From the NCBI GenBank assembly GCA_018806915.1, contig JAGKQI010000019.1:1-64000 (forward strand): DNA of 64,000 nt, in the 5' to 3' direction. The position numbers and the translations under genes are program-made. Below the pieces are notes generated by a model that saw only the letters and a program-made list of their open reading frames with translations, did not search any database and was not told the origin of the DNA. Shown piece by piece: positions 48,447 to 58,693 of the stretch; positions within the stretch are counted from its first letter, which is position 1; each line of letters begins with the position of its first letter. This stretch comes from Phytophthora colocasiae (Eukaryota > Oomycota > Peronosporomycetes > Peronosporales > Peronosporaceae).

Positions 48447-50509
48447 TCAATCCAGCTCGTCAATGCACACCGCTTTTGGCTTCTCCTTGATTCGTGAGTT
48501 TCCTAGTGGATCCGAATCCGGATCCAGACCGGGCACTCGAATCCGAACGTACTCCTGTCGGTCTTCGTCAAACACAACCGTCCATTTGCCGCTGCGTTCG
48601 TTCGGCAGACACTCGGTCCATGGTCCAGACTCCACTGACTCCTCTTCAAAGTACTTCGTCTCATCCGTGTAGCCGTTCTCCGCCGTTGGGCTGTCCGAGT
48701 AGTCGTAATGCCTGTCGTACGCTGGAGGTGACTCTTGTCGGCTGTTGGAAGTGGCTGAACTGCTCGAATTGTCGCCACTCCAATGCCGACGTCGAGAACC
48801 CTGGCTTGATGCAGTGTGGGGACCAGATCCCGACCTTCGACGTTGTTCGCGACGGCGAGATTTATTGCTGGAGGACTCGAGGAATCGCGAGATCTCAATA
48901 ATTCCTCTTGGTTCCACGTGATCGTCTCCTCCTCCATTGCGATACTATCGTGGCACCTACGCGTGAACTCTGCCAGCTTGTCCAATCGCATGGACTCGTG
49001 GAGCCCTGACTTGGACCCTGACAATTCCGCTTTCGACTGATCCCCCGAGCGTGAAGACCCGAGTCGCGATCCGTTCAACACGTCGTGCACTTCATCCAGT
49101 TTTGCGCTGCTCTTCGCCCCGCTACTTCGAGTCACTTTGTCGATACACAAACGGCAAAAATACTCCGTCGCTGGCTTTGCTGACCGCAACTGCAAACGGA
49201 AAACATGTCGACGTTGACGGCATTTCCGACACACGTTTTGTCGACATCCCATGCAAAGTTTGTGGGAAAATCCCAGCATCTTTGGAGGAGGCGATAGACA
49301 AACCACACAGTGTGGCGCACCCTTTTCCGTTTCCACCCCCATATTACTTGCCATTAACGCTGAGAAACGCTTGGCCCTCGCACAGCGGAGGAAATTCCCA
49401 GCACTCAGCACTCTCTCCGCCGAAATAAAGCTCGAAATACTATGCGGAATGACGGTATTCAAATCCAGATCCCCCAGCATGAAGACACCCAACCAGTCCG
49501 GACTCAACTGCCGATACAGATAACACCACGAGATATTTACTCGTTGTAAGCCTCGTTCCCTATTGGCAGGGCGTTCCGGAAGATCAATCGACTGCAGCAC
49601 GTGATACGAGAAGTACTGGCCGTTGCGGTCTACGATGCGTCCCATGCGCTCGTACGTGAGCATATCCTTGTCATTCAATAGACCACTGGTCCCTGCAAAG
49701 CCCCGCATGATGAACCACTTGATCCCTGCGAAAACAATTGGCGCTCGGAGGTTATGCGCTTCGAAGACTCGCAACACGGCGCCATCCACGAATTTGTCAC
49801 TTAAAAGGCTTTTGCAGATACGTAAACTCTCGGTAGAGTCGCAGTACACGCCGTTAAGCGCATCGTCCAGCGTTCCAGGCACAATTCCACTGCCTAAAAG
49901 CACACGTGGCCCCTCCGTGCCGCCAGCAGAGCGAGGACGGTAGACGTTCATGGCGTTTCGACGACGAACTCGTTGCCAGTCCCCGAGATTCGCAGCCGCG
50001 TGGAATTTGTCGTGCGTACTTAATGCGCGGTCAATGAGGTCGTCGCACTTGCGGTCGAGCTGTGCACGGCGCGAGGCGCTGAACTGGACGGGAGGCATGC
50101 TTGACGCCATGGGACACAAGCCGTCGATGGCAAAGTGTTTTTGCGACTGATAGTTGACACGCATGTAGAGAGGCTTGTAATGGGGGGGTTCACACCGGCA
50201 AATTTCCAGTAGGCGACTTACATAAACCAGTCTTTTTCGTGTCTCGTTTGACCGAATTTGCAGAAGAGTGGTACTAGGGAGATCAGCTACTCGGAATTTC
50301 TTCAGTTTGCAGTAGGGGAGAATCCAAGAAGGCCATGGCGAGCGTGGAGCAAGGTCAGAGCCACTCGTAGCGTAAGGGAGTAGCGGGGCGATGTCGTAGC
50401 TGTAATCACCGTCGCTCTCTTCACTGCTACTCTCTCCATTATCTTCGCCGCGTTCAATAAACCAACGAATCGCGACCAGATCTGCTGGGGATACGCTGGC
50501 CCCCGCCAT
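48447..50509 (-). CDS. START/FYVE-type zinc-finger protein 2
   Basis: Paralog of the gene at 42149-43670 and read almost wholly in one frame. ATG 50509 sits in a good context (ACAAAATGG). The N-terminal 130 residues are acidic and unique. A START-like lipid-binding domain covers about residues 140-360, then the zinc finger CVVCLSPP..LCMGCRQNVCRKC..YFCRLC lies near residues 395-455, then a Ser/Arg-rich tail. One missing G near 48895 shifts the frame; beyond it the tail continues to the end IDELD at 48447, matching the VDELD end of paralog 1. A GTAAGT...CTATCAG stretch of 75 nt (50220-50146) could be an in-frame intron, which would remove 25 residues before SQKHFAIDG. An alternative start is ATG 50110, aligning with paralog 1. 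Confidence 0.88.
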
Positions 50510-50637
50510 TTTGTCTGTGTTCTCTGAGGCAGCTGAAGATTAACCGGTTGGAAGGCAACTCGCCGATTTCAGTAAATTTGGAGAAATGGACTTTCTTGTA
50601 ATCTACTGGAAATTTGCCGGTGTGAACCCCCCCAATG
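50178..50637. repeat. 33-bp inverted repeat around the 5' end of START/FYVE gene 2
   Basis: The arm 50179-50211 and the arm 50604-50636 are reverse complements (core TACTGGAAATTTGCCGGTG...) with at most one mismatch. They are separated by about 392 bases that include the start codon. One arm lies inside the candidate intron, the other about 95 bp upstream of the ATG. Confidence 0.85.
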
Positions 50638-50639
50638 GA

Positions 50640-51892
50640 GTGGATTCGAGCGTGTGTGTTATCTTGGATAAAGTATGGAGTGACACTTGTGAAGTAGGAT
50701 TGACAACATCTGGCAATGGTAATCTGGAGACTCCAGTGGAGTTGAGAAGCTTTTCGTGCCACATCCGATTTTGCCGGAAGCATCAGCATACAGCACCAAT
50801 GGCGGCGATGACAGTGTCATTCTGGTCAGGAAAGTACGACCCCACAATGCCCACGTACCGTAAAGCATTTTGCCATTGACAATTTGTCAGGAACAAAATC
50901 TCAATCACAAAGCTGTAGTTCACAGCCTCTGGCTTCGGCTAGTAGCCGATGAAATATATGCAGTGGGGTGTTTTTCCCCCAAGCTTCAAGCGTAATTCAG
51001 TTGAGATTTCTTAGCATACGTTTCACTATCACTTTGATCAAGCTAGCGGTGCAGCTACTGGTGTAGCTGGATTCCAGCCTGGAAATACTGGCATACTGTA
51101 TGCCTTGCCGTTTGGACTCAGAAAAATCGTCGTGATGCAGACAAGCAGGATAGATTGGCTTTGTCAACCTTGCAACACAAAATACTTACTGCAGTTGCAC
51201 GCTGACATACAGGCGGGCATACACTAGCGTCAGAGTTAAATGTACGGTGTCAGTTTCCAGGTTGGTTCCAACAAATATATGCTACATGTAGTGTACCTGA
51301 GGTTTGCCTTCAACTTCAATACCCGCGCACAGACTTTGCCGAAGAGAACACAAGCAGAACACACGAGCTGCATCAATTTTAGAACTAGATCTCCGCCGTG
51401 AGCTGATCGCCAAACTAATGTCGAACCGTTCGACTCGAACGGAAGTCGCTGCCCAGACCACAAGAAAAGTCTTACCAGTACATTGCAGTTTGATCGGATT
51501 GCGCAATCTGAAAACATTGCACTGTAGATTGAGATGGAGCAGTATCAAAGCCAGCCAGGCATACTTAAAGCAGCGTACAGTAGTTGTAGCAGCTTCCTGG
51601 CTGTGGCCGCTGCCAACAAAGGTACCTTATACCAACAAGATTTACAGCGCAGCGATTGCTTTATTGCATATTCACAACGCTGCGTTACAGGTGTTTCAAG
51701 GTTATCCTAGAGCCAATGTAATTGGCCAAAAATAGAAAGCGTCTCTTCATTTTCTCAGAAGGTAGAGAACGCTTGTTCATTCATCGTTTCTCTGGGTGGG
51801 GAACAAGCGAGCGAGGCGACTGAGGAGCGTCTGCTACAAGAAGAGGAAGGGGTTTTCCTCGTCTATTTGCATTTACCAAGCGACAGAGCACC
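50640..51892. other. Intergenic region; no gene seen
   Basis: A minus-strand fragment (50659-50868, PLVLYADASGKIGCGT) faintly resembles a retroelement RNase H, but is too short to call. The rest holds only short unrecognised frames. Confidence 0.35.
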
Positions 51893-52352
51893 ATGCAGCA
51901 GGAACGTGAGAGCGTGGAGCTGTGTCTGAACGGCTGCGGTTTCTTCGGAGCGCCTGGCAGCGGCGGCATGTGCAGTGTTTGCTGGAAGAAGACCATGTCG
52001 GACCGTCAGGCGGCTGCAGCTTCCCCCCGTGCGGCGGAACAGAGTGTTGACGAATCAGCTAAGCTGGAGACTGTGAAGATTGAAGCTGCAGACAACAATA
52101 CCGCGGCGGTGAAGGAAGAGGAAGCCGAGAAGCCAGTGGAGAAGCTGGTCCAGAAGAACGAAGCGCTGCTGGGAGTGCAAGAAGAAGGTTGGGCTCACGG
52201 CGATCGAGTGCCGCTGCGGCTACGTGTTCTGCAGCTCCCACCGGTTTGAAGACCAGCACAACTGCACGTTCGACTTTAAGACGGCGGATCGCGCGGAACT
52301 GGCGCGTCGCAACCCTGGCGGTGGTGAATTCAGCAAGCTGGAGAAGCTGTAA
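51893..52352 (+). CDS. A20/AN1 zinc-finger stress-associated protein
   Basis: Small protein of the SAP type, which binds ubiquitin and modulates stress responses. An A20 finger is near residues 11-30 (CLNGCGFFGAPGSGGMCSVC). An Ala/Glu/Lys-rich linker follows, then an AN1 finger near the end: KRCWECKKKVGLTAIECRCG then YVFCSSHRFEDQHNC. It finishes DRAELARRNPGGG...LEKL-stop at 52350-52352. One extra base (or two missing) at about 52158-52161 shifts the frame between linker and AN1, so the apparent reading runs on out of frame. The intact AN1 cysteine/histidine set argues for an assembly error. About 152 residues when read through; no intron. Confidence 0.9.
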
Positions 52353-52733
52353 GCTGGTCATAAGCTGGATAGGGGTTCAAGCAGATGAGGAAGGGAATTA
52401 GCGACTAGCGACTCGCGCTCAGTCCAGCGCTGACCCCTAAAGGCTGGGGTGTCGACACGGAGAGGACGTCAGGCGGCAGCGCGTTGGCAGGTGTAATATT
52501 AGGACGGAGGATCGAGACAGCCATCGAGCGGCTGCTGCTTCCCAGGATTGCTCAGCTTTTCGCCATCCATGCAGTTTTCTTTGAAAATTCCATACCATTT
52601 TTTTTTAAAGAAACATGCTCTTTGATTTTTTTCTTATTATCGTGGTGTTACATGTATTACCGTTCGATGCAGGTGATGATCCCCGGATATCGTTACGTTG
52701 AGACACAACTACTGGATCTTTGGCAATTTCACT
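52353..52733. other. Convergent intergenic; no gene seen
   Basis: T-rich stretch near 52590-52640, probably the 3' flank of the A20/AN1 gene. The neighbour converges from the right. Confidence 0.4.
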
Positions 52734-53682
52734 CTAGGAAATGGCTTGGTAGTTCGTAGGTGGCATTTTCCCGTCGGTGTCGTGTAACTCGCGCAATTTG
52801 CGCGAGTATCTCTGCAACTCGAACAAGCACCAGCGCTTGACTGAGTCCGGAATTGGGCGGTAGATTGCTGGAGGAAGCATAATCAACGGACTGGTAGAGC
52901 GTTTGTACTCTACGTAGTCTGGGTCGAGACCGAAGCGCTCATCATAACGATCTTCCGCCAAGGGAACACCCGACAGATACATGAGCACTAGGAAAGTGAA
53001 CACGGGGCTGATGCAGCTGACGTAATAGAACCACGTCTCGCCCGCTTGATTGCCGAAGTTAGCACTAGCCACGATAGTCACTCCTATCCAGCACAAGATC
53101 TCGCCGAAGTAGTTTGGATGGCGCGAATACTTCCACACACCCGAACGCAGCAGCTTGCCCTTGTTTGTAGGGTCTCCATTGAACGCTGACTTGGACGTGT
53201 CAGCAGCGTATTCTACCGCCATCCCGATAGCCCAAAGGATAATTCCCACGATATCTCGTGGGTTGCCAAAGCTGCCGTTGATCTGGTCACCGCACGAGTT
53301 TGCAAGGACTACCGGCAGCGAAACTAGGAAGACCCATAGGATCTGGAACACCCAGAAACCAAAGAATGCCAAACAGTTAGACCGCATCTCGTCGAAGCGC
53401 TCGTCCTTGCCGCGCTTGAGCACACGAATGAGTAGGAAGGAGCCAAGACGCAGCGCCCACACTACTTGAAGACAAGTGACGACAATCCCGCGAGTGTCAT
53501 ACACGTCCTGGAAGCACGAGCGACAGCACCGCCAGCACAGTGAAGTTGAGCGCTCCAGCCAGATCCGTCACCTTGTCGAACTGACATGTATAAGCCACAG
53601 CGAAGAAGCTGCACTGCATTAAGACTGTCACGCCCAAGCAAATGAGCAGCATAACGCCGCCAGAAACCAAAGGATCGTTCAT
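52734..53682 (-). CDS. DUF1295 / steroid 5-alpha-reductase-like membrane protein
   Basis: Integral membrane enzyme-like protein of the DUF1295 family, related to the C-terminal domain of steroid reductases and isoprenylcysteine methyltransferases; the substrate is unknown. It starts at ATG 53682 (MNDPLVSGGVMLL), although the frame is open to 53874. Hydrophobic segments alternate throughout. The conserved C-terminal block reads LRSGVWKYSRHPNYFGEILCWIGV near 53100-53160, followed by DERFGLDPDYVEYKRSTSPLIMLPP. An extra C at about 53510 (CTTCCAGGAC) breaks the frame between LAVLSLVL and QDVYDTRG. The RHPNY.GE motif, typical of NADPH-dependent relatives, is intact. Confidence 0.88.
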
Positions 53683-53917
53683 ATTAGTAGAAACTTGAAT
53701 AATGCTGAAGGCTGACGAAATGCCTCGAGTCTTTAGAACACAGCCGAAGCTGAGATGATTTTGATTTGGGTTTTGTAAGATGTAAGGAATGTTGGTAAAA
53801 GGCAACTTCATGATCAACGTTGCAACCTGACGGTGATATTCATGCCCAGCAAACCCAACTGCTACACATTCCACCGAAGTACAAACCTGGCTTCATCCGG
53901 TGGTCTTTTGAGTCTCC

Positions 53918-54170
53918 TCACTCCTTAACAAGGATGTACACGGCATGGATAATTCCAGGGATGTATCTATAGTGACAACGGGAAAGTAGACTCAGGATGT
54001 TATTGCATACTACTTGACCTATAGCAAACCAATATTTCCACGCACCCTAGCAGTGTCAGCAGGCAATTGATAGCGAAATCCTTGTTACAACCCACTTGGA
54101 AGAACACGCCGAGTGGAGGCAGTAAGATAGAGCACAGCAAGCGCGGACAGTCTCCCCACGTAATGGCCAT
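53918..54170 (-). CDS. Pmp3/UPF0057 small membrane proteolipid, copy 1
   Basis: A 57-residue protein with two membrane helices of the Pmp3 (plasma-membrane proteolipid 3) family, which influences membrane potential and salt tolerance. Exon 1 is 54170-54046 (MAITWGDCPRLLCSILLPPL..., GVFFQVGC). The intron is 53967-54045 (79 nt, GTGCGT...TATAG). Exon 2 is 53966-53918 (YIPGIIHAVYILVKE-stop). The intron splits the Gly of LLG-YIPG after its second base, as in the two copies below. Too short to have been found without splicing. Confidence 0.93.
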
Positions 54171-54380
54171 GGCTGAGGCAAAACTTCAAACTGTGGTGGT
54201 GGCGGTCAGAAAGCCAATTGAACAATGACAAAACCCAGTACACGTTGGGTGATGAAGAATTCTCTCTGGGACGTGACGCAAAGCAATACCCAGCGTGCAA
54301 GTTGTCTTGGAAGCAACATTTTAGCTCGTTCTAAATACTGGAAGCCATCTGGAACACATCAGATCTGGTAGGAAAACGGA
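54171..54380. other. Divergent spacer between Pmp3-1 and the CobW gene
   Basis: About 210 bases separate two genes pointing away from each other; presumably a shared promoter region. No motif recognised. Confidence 0.45.
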
Positions 54381-55994
54381 ATGCCGACGGCGACGGATCT
54401 CGAGTTGGCCGCGACCCGCGTGAATCTGTGCTTGGGCGCTGAGCGGCAGCTTCTGGCCCGCAATGCACAGAAGCGACGTGTCCCCGTGACCATCGTCACG
54501 GGCTTCCTGGGCGCTGGCAAGACGTCGCTGCTGCAGCATATTCTGCAGCATAAACTGAATCTTCGAGTGGCCTGTGCGGTCAGTGATTTGGCTGCCATCA
54601 ATGTGGATGCGTTGTTAGTGGCCAACCAATTGGCAGGTAACGGCAACAAGCTCTTCCAGCTCAAGGCGGACCCGAACAGCAGCTTGGCTGCATTTAAAGA
54701 TGCTGTCTGGCAGGTTCTCAATGAAGATGAAGACGCTGCACTTGGTCATGTAGACTACTTGGTAATGGAGACTAGCGGAACTACAGATCCGACGCTGTTG
54801 GTGTCGGCTGTGCAGGAGAAATTCGGTAAAATGACACGTGCTCGACTGGACTCGGTGGTGGCCGTGGTGGACGGAGATGCTGTGGCTCAAGATGCTGCAA
54901 AAGGGGTGGAGCCTTGTGCTGTGGCTGTTCGACAACTGCGATGCGCTGATGTTGTTCTTCTGAACAAGGTGGACTTACTGGACGAGCAGAAGTTGAAAAT
55001 TGCACGTCAAGTTATTGAAAAATACGCTCCTTGTGCTCGGATCTACGAGACGGATCATGGTCGGGTGTACTTGCCGCATGTGCTGGATATCGCCCCACCG
55101 GAAGATGTGTACAATGGCGGAGGAGTGAATCATGAAAAGGTACAGGCTCAGTGGAATACTGGGCTCAGTGCTTTGAACGGGGCGGTGACACCTGCTACTA
55201 GTCGGCTACGTGTGGAAAGAGGAGCCGAGGCGGTGGTGAATGATGATCAACAATCTTCCCAAGCTTTTGCTTCTGTGGCGTTCGAGCGAACGGATCCGAC
55301 GCCGTTGGCAGCAGTTCACGATTGGATCCAGAATCATTTACCTCAAGGAACACTGCGAGCGAAGGGTGTCATGTACATTGCTGAACTACCGAAATATCGT
55401 TTCGTGGTGCAGCTCAGCGGTAAACAGCGATTGGAGGTCGAGAACGCTGGTGTTTGGCAATCAACACCAAAGACTCAGTTTGTCGTGATTGGATTTAACA
55501 GCCACAATGCTGGCAACGCTGAGCACTTTGATGAAGCGCAAGCCCTCGAGAGTCTCGAGTTTTGCTTGTCAAGATCGACAGCCCAGTTGGAATCCGGAAA
55601 TGAGTTGACCCAAGTCACTGCTCTCGAGAAGCTAGATGCAGACGAACGTTTTGAGATGCTGGCACGTTCTAAGGAAGCTACGACGGTTGCTTTCCGTCTC
55701 ACGTGTCCTACGTCCACTCTGGATGAGACGATGCTACGCCACCATCATCACGTGGATATGAATGAATTGACCAAGCGTTTGCTGCGAGAGGTGAATGCTT
55801 CTGGAGGTGGCTCTTTATTACTGTATGCCTCCAATTTGAGCCCAGACGACGTCGAAGGAGACCAAGTGTACGCTGTGGGCTCCATCATTGGCCCTGCGTC
55901 TGTGCTGAGTATGTGGGCGGAGCTCGATTCCCGCGCGAATACGATCATCAACGAAGTCAAGCAGAAACTGGCTGGTTGTCTCTGTGGATTTTAG
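54381..55994 (+). CDS. CobW/P47K-family GTPase (zinc chaperone-like)
   Basis: An intact 537-residue protein. The GTPase half has the P-loop GFLGAGKT (41-48), METSGTTDP (129-137, the Walker B/E-T-SG region) and NKVD (195-198). The C-terminal CobW_C-like region spans about 310-400 (PLAAVHDWIQNHLPQGTLRAKG...). COG0523 proteins load metals, mostly zinc, into client enzymes. The usual CxCC metal-binding motif expected shortly before the METSG segment is absent: the corresponding stretch (about 85-115) has no cysteine. HHHHVD at about 461-466 is a His-rich stretch. The last 60 residues end GCLCGF. It lies between divergently and convergently placed Pmp3 genes. Confidence 0.92.
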   Translation: MPTATDLELAATRVNLCLGAERQLLARNAQKRRVPVTIVTGFLGAGKTSLLQHILQHKLNLRVACAVSDLAAINVDALLVANQLAGNGNKLFQLKADPNSSLAAFKDAVWQVLNEDEDAALGHVDYLVMETSGTTDPTLLVSAVQEKFGKMTRARLDSVVAVVDGDAVAQDAAKGVEPCAVAVRQLRCADVVLLNKVDLLDEQKLKIARQVIEKYAPCARIYETDHGRVYLPHVLDIAPPEDVYNGGGVNHEKVQAQWNTGLSALNGAVTPATSRLRVERGAEAVVNDDQQSSQAFASVAFERTDPTPLAAVHDWIQNHLPQGTLRAKGVMYIAELPKYRFVVQLSGKQRLEVENAGVWQSTPKTQFVVIGFNSHNAGNAEHFDEAQALESLEFCLSRSTAQLESGNELTQVTALEKLDADERFEMLARSKEATTVAFRLTCPTSTLDETMLRHHHHVDMNELTKRLLREVNASGGGSLLLYASNLSPDDVEGDQVYAVGSIIGPASVLSMWAELDSRANTIINEVKQKLAGCLCGF

Positions 55995-56092
55995 CCAAGT
56001 GGGAAGCGAACTACATGTAGAACGAACGCCAAGTGAAAGGCATTCAACTTCATGGATTAATCGATCTCGATTACCCTCCCCAGCACTTGCTA

Positions 56093-56401
56093 TTAACTCA
56101 CGCAGATCACGTAGACGGCATGGATGATCCCAGGCACGTAGCTACAGTGCACAAATTACAAGAAAACAGTTAGCAGTTTCTCTCCTCACCAGCGTTGCAC
56201 CACGCACCCGAAGAGCGTGAGCAGTCCATTAATCGCAAGGTCCTTGTTGCAACCCGTTTGCAGAAACACTCCGAGAGGTGGCAGCAGCACAGCGCAGATC
56301 AAACGCGCAGTTTTGTCCCAGTCGAAGTTTGAAGCACTGGAGGACGAACGACGCTCGTCCCCCTCAAACCAAGTGTCGGCATCATCCACGGCGTGGCCCA
56401 T
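56093..56401 (-). CDS. Pmp3/UPF0057 small membrane proteolipid, copy 2
   Basis: An 80-residue member with a longer acidic N-terminus (MGHAVDDADTWFEGDERRSS). Exon 1 is 56401-56208, the intron 56142-56207 (66 nt, GTGCGT...TGTAG, same phase as copy 1), exon 2 56141-56093 (YVPGIIHAVYVICVS-stop). Core RLICAVLLPPLGVFLQTGC. The two helices are intact. The C-terminus differs from the ILIKE ending of its relatives. Confidence 0.92.
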
Positions 56402-56977
56402 TGTTGCAAACCTTTAGAAACTTCAGCACTGGCAAGATTTGGGTCTCCGTCAAAGAGTGACTGACGTCAAGTGACTAAGGTAACTGGCGAATAACGGGAA
56501 GAAAAGATCGAGTAGTGTCGATCTCTATATTAACTTTTGGTCCACGCCAACTGGCAAAAGACTCCTCGGAAACGAAATAGACCTGACCGTGTCCTAAACG
56601 ACGAGAGTTTTGACTGCCCTCCTCTTCAACGTGCAAGTGCGACATTGGACCTGCGACTTCACAGTCAGCCGCCAGCTGAACCACCAGTTGCCACTGTACG
56701 AGAGCTTTCACTCCTCTTCAGCATGCAAAAAGTGGCCCAGCCGAGCGACAAAACTGGTAAAAGAACCTGGACCCAAACAAACCGCACGGCCATTGTGCGA
56801 GAGGGAAGTTGGAGCTGTAGCCGCTTGAAACTTGAAGGATCTATCTGCTTTTCCACGTCGACGACGATGTTTCTTGTGTTTTTCAGGGTAGTTTTCGGCG
56901 TCGACTAAAGGAAACGTTGCCACTTGCCATGGAGGCTGGGCATAGCGCCACATCTTTTATTTCAATGTGGCGCTCGC
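56402..56977. other. Spacer between Pmp3-2 and Pmp3-3; no gene seen
   Basis: Contains sequence that recurs, diverged, at 58105-58400 (for example 'ctctatatt', 'gactgccctcct', 'cgacgacg'), showing that this spacer was part of the duplicated unit. Confidence 0.5.
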
Positions 56978-57215
56978 CTATTCCTTAATCAAAATGTACA
57001 CAGCATGGATGACGCCGGGGATGTAACTGTACAAAAAATGTCAGATAATCTTGTGTCTAAAGCGACAGGGGCGCAATTGCTTAAACTTACCCCAAGACAG
57101 TGAGCAGGCAGTTGATAGCCAGATCCTTGGTGCAGCCAACCTGGAAGAACACACCGACGGGCGGGATGATGACCGAGCAGATCAGGCGAGGGATGTCTCC
57201 GCAGGTAATCGGCAT
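56978..57215 (-). CDS. Pmp3/UPF0057 small membrane proteolipid, copy 3
   Basis: A 57-residue protein. Exon 1 is 57215-57091 (MPITCGDIPRLICSVIIPPV...GVFFQVGC), the intron 57027-57090 (64 nt, GTAAGT...TACAG), exon 2 57026-56978 (YIPGVIHAVYILIKE-stop). Identical intron position and phase to copies 1 and 2. It is the apparent parent of the dead copy at 58424. The sequence AGCAAAAT at 57242-57249, upstream of it, is the empty version of the hAT target in the dead copy. Confidence 0.93.
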
Positions 57216-57249
57216 CTTGGACTCGAGACTGGGACTGGTGGAGCAAAAT

Positions 57250-58104
57250 CGAAAGTGATGTGTATCTTGCCCGCCGCTAGCCGCTCGTGGGTGAAATTCA
57301 CTGTGATATACCTTATCTTTTTCTTCTCTTGGTTTCATTATGGAAGCGGCACCTTCAAGCGTGGGTGGGATGAGCGCCAGCTGCGAATTCGACCAGCATA
57401 CTGATTGGCAAAAATCTGCGAACATGGCTTCGAAATTGAACAAGCCAATCAGAGAGCATGATGAAAGACGCCAAAAAATATCCACGGATGTCACAACTCT
57501 TTTGTGACTCACTAACCGTGGCCGTTGGATGGCAGTGTCTCCAAATTGTCTGGAGGCTGGAGTCCAGCCTGGAAAACAACGTTGGCATATGCCAACACAT
57601 TGACGTCGTTTGCCATGGTGCATATACATTGTACATTGTATCGCACGGCAACGGTATGATATCGCTTCCATCTGATTCGAAAGCATGTGGCTTATTTTTG
57701 TGGCAACGTGTGCCACACAAATCACACAAGTGGCCGTTTTATGTTCATTTTCGGTGCACCTAGTCACTTTCAGACATGTATACTGCATGTATACAATGAA
57801 CGGTAGGAAGAATGTCCATGGTTTAATCACGATGACAGTGCTGTACCCACCCACCTGTACATGCATCGCTGGAGTACGCCGGAAACTGGTCTACTGGGTG
57901 TGGCAAGGAGTGAGAGGAAAGGCTTACGACAGCTGCAGTAGCTTTTCAAAGGCTGCACTTGCAAATCAGTCTCGAATGCTGGCAGGAAATGGCACAAAGT
58001 AGTTGGGTCGAACATCCTTACCGTACAAAACGACTCAAGCTTATCAGTTTCTTCGAAGTACATTAGCACGTAGTAAGGTTAGATAGTGCAAAAGACTACT
58101 GTCG
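57250..58104. other. Intergenic region; no gene seen
   Basis: Several short frames without recognisable features. 'gcatatgccaacac' style repeats also occur near 51080; they may be dispersed repeat debris. Confidence 0.35.
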
Positions 58105-58423
58105 ACCCAAGTGTCGGCATCATCGAAGCCGTGACCTATTGTCGCTGAGATAACAAGAAGAAAATATTCTTAGAATCGAGCTCTATATTGTCTTTTGGTT
58201 CCACCTCAGCTACAAAATAGATGTTGACACCTAAACGCCGATAGTTTTTACTGCCCTCCTTCAATGTGCAAGTAGCTGGAACAGACTGCAACGCCATTGT
58301 ACGAGAGAGAAGTCAATATCCGCTTGAAACTCGAAGGATCTTTTTGCTATCCATACCGACGACGCCTTTTTCTTGAGCTTTTGTGTTTCCGCGTCGGCTG
58401 AAGGGGTCGTAGGGACAAAGCGT

Positions 58424-58667
58424 CTATTCCTTAATCAAAATGTGCACAGCGTGGATGACACCGGGGAGGTAGCAGTTTGATAACAAAAGGAAAGTCAGAT
58501 ATCCAGCAGCTTGCAATACGTACAGGCTTAAACTTACCCCAAGATAGTAAGCAGGCACCAGGGCTTCGGAACAACCGACCTGGAATAACACACCGACGGG
58601 CGGAGTGATGACCGAGCAAAACAGGCGAGGGATATGATATCCCGGATATCTCCACAGGTAACGGAAT
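58424..58667 (-). pseudogene. Dead Pmp3 copy
   Basis: Matches Pmp3 copy 3 through both exons: PRLFCSVITPPVGVLFQVGC, then YLPGVIHAVHILIKE-stop. The start codon ATG is changed to ATT (58667-58665). A 12-base duplication sits after the start region, exon 1 is shifted near its end (SEALVPAYYLG), and the intron's 3' AG is CTG where copy 3 has CAG. Several independent lesions make this a genuine pseudogene. Confidence 0.88.
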
Positions 58668-58693
58668 TGAGACTGGGACTGATGAAGCAAAAT

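Noticed and set aside
50659..50868. Possible retroelement RNase H fragment
   Set aside because: Only one short block (LYADASG) is suggestive and nothing on either side supports a retroelement.
56537..56908. 123-codon plus-strand frame between Pmp3 copies 2 and 3
   Set aside because: It lies in the duplicated spacer, and the duplicate at 58150-58400 does not keep the frame.
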